Shown: positions 5,635 to 6,009 of the stretch, one piece after another
Numbering within the stretch: position 1 is the stretch's first letter
How the letters are laid out: each line of letters begins with the position of its first letter
Assembly: GCA_947176475.1 (NCBI GenBank)
Contig: CAMWQX010000079.1
Location: forward strand, 1-6,009
Direction: 5' to 3'
From: an uncultured Bacillota bacterium
GTDB lineage: Bacteria > Bacillota_I > Bacilli_A > RF39 > UBA660
DNA: 6,009 nucleotides
Program-made: the position numbers and the translations under genes
Notes under the pieces: generated by a model
Databases searched by the model: none
What the model was told of the DNA's origin: nothing
Seen by the model: the letters and a program-made list of their open reading frames with translations, nothing else

Positions 5635-5653
5635 TTCGACAAAACATGTCAAA
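5635..5653. promoter_or_regulatory. Candidate paired Spo0A boxes
   Basis: TTCGACA (5635-5641) is an exact Spo0A box (TGTCGAA on the minus strand), and TGTCAAA (5647-5653) differs at one base in the opposite orientation, five bases away. The exact box lies about 40-46 bases upstream of the predicted peptide mRNA start, next to its weak -35. A role at the spoIIGA promoter, about 110-130 bases away, is also possible. Confidence 0.45.
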
Positions 5654-5668
5654 AGTTTCATAAAAATT

Positions 5669-5698
5669 ACATCTTACTGATTTGTAAGATGTTTTTTT
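5669..5698 (+). terminator. Intrinsic terminator upstream of spoIIGA
   Basis: A perfect nine-pair stem, ACATCTTAC (5669-5677) with GTAAGATGT (5684-5692), six-base loop TGATTT, followed by seven T (5692-5698). It insulates spoIIGA from plus-strand transcription of the ftsZ and small RNA region. No obvious gene ends directly before it. Confidence 0.85.
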
Positions 5699-5723
5699 AT
5701 AATTTAAATGCTTATCCCAGAAA

Positions 5724-5756
5724 GAGACAAGTTTTTCAAAATCAATAAATTATAAT
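5724..5756 (+). promoter_or_regulatory. Candidate spoIIGA promoter with long spacer
   Basis: TATAAT (5751-5756) is perfect. No good -35 is found at 17-18 bases; GAGACA (5724-5729, four of six) lies at a 21-base spacing. The B. subtilis spoIIG promoter is known for an abnormal 22-base spacing that needs Spo0A, so this may be the same design. The predicted start is near 5763. Confidence 0.4.
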
Positions 5757-5771
5757 ACGTTTGGTGATGTT

Positions 5772-6009
5772 ATGAAAGTATACTTAGATCTCGTTATTAT
5801 CATTAATTTTCTTTATGACTTTTTGATTCTTGCCTCTGTATCTATTCTTTTAAAACGTCATGCCTCTATAAAAAGAATTCTTTTTGGTTCCCTTGTTGGT
5901 ATGAGTTCCATTTTAGTTCTCTTCTTAAGTCTTAGTAAAATCACCTTATTATTATTTAAAATAATAACAAGTTTAAGCATGGTAATTATTACCTTTGGAC
6001 CAAAAAAAC
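5772..6009 (+). CDS. spoIIGA: SpoIIGA, sigma-E processing aspartic protease (partial, 3' end cut)
   Basis: The visible 79 residues start MKVYLDLVIIINFLYDFLIL, matching the start of SpoIIGA, the sporulation membrane protease that cleaves pro-sigma-E in the mother cell after a signal from SpoIIR. Hydrophobic segments at about 6-27, 38-56 and 58-75 fit the N-terminal multi-span membrane domain; KRHASIKR (28-35) between the first two and TFGPKK (74-79) follow the B. subtilis pattern. The protease domain lies beyond the window. The start ATG 5772 is preceded by GGTGATG (5763-5769), the same type of site as murT. In related genomes sigE and often sigG follow. Position after ftsZ is the usual one in spore-formers. 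Confidence 0.88.
   Translation, partial: MKVYLDLVIIINFLYDFLILASVSILLKRHASIKRILFGSLVGMSSILVLFLSLSKITLLLFKIITSLSMVIITFGPKK

Overview
The window is an AT-rich chromosomal segment of a spore-forming, low-GC Gram-positive bacterium (Bacillota, Bacilli/Clostridia type). The evidence is a GatD/MurT-type peptidoglycan amidation pair, a typical Gram-positive ftsA-ftsZ pair with strong GGAGG/GGTGAT ribosome binding sites, and the head of spoIIGA just after ftsZ. The standard code fits: Trp is TGG throughout the main genes and none of them contains an in-frame TGA. The species cannot be named from this sequence.

Layout. 1-2028, minus strand: gatD (cut by the window start) and murT, overlapping by 14 bp, read from one short-leader promoter. 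2029-2117: a compact divergent promoter region. 2118-2888, plus strand: a small protein-kinase-like gene, apparently expressed from a leaderless mRNA and closed by a terminator built into its last codons. 2957-5281: ftsA and ftsZ, tightly coupled, with the promoter abutting the kinase terminator. 5282-5771: a 490 bp gap with unusual structure. 5772 to the end: spoIIGA, cut by the window end.

Function. murT/gatD modify lipid II, ftsA/ftsZ build the division ring that also forms the asymmetric sporulation septum, and SpoIIGA is the septal protease that activates sigma-E. The theme is therefore cell wall, division and sporulation. Two conserved proteins look altered at active sites: GatD lacks both the catalytic Cys and His of its glutaminase site, and FtsA has a degenerate second phosphate loop.

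The most interesting part is 5337-5653. It looks like a compact type I toxin-antitoxin-like locus: a 25-codon hydrophobic peptide on the minus strand, a coupled 25-codon upstream ORF (ATGA overlap), a convergent structured RNA on the plus strand ending in a terminator, and direct and inverted repeats whose copies cover the upstream ORF start. An exact Spo0A-box match sits just upstream of the peptide promoter. The plus strand of the same locus also carries what looks like a decayed holin-like toxin reading frame. All of this is inferred from sequence alone.
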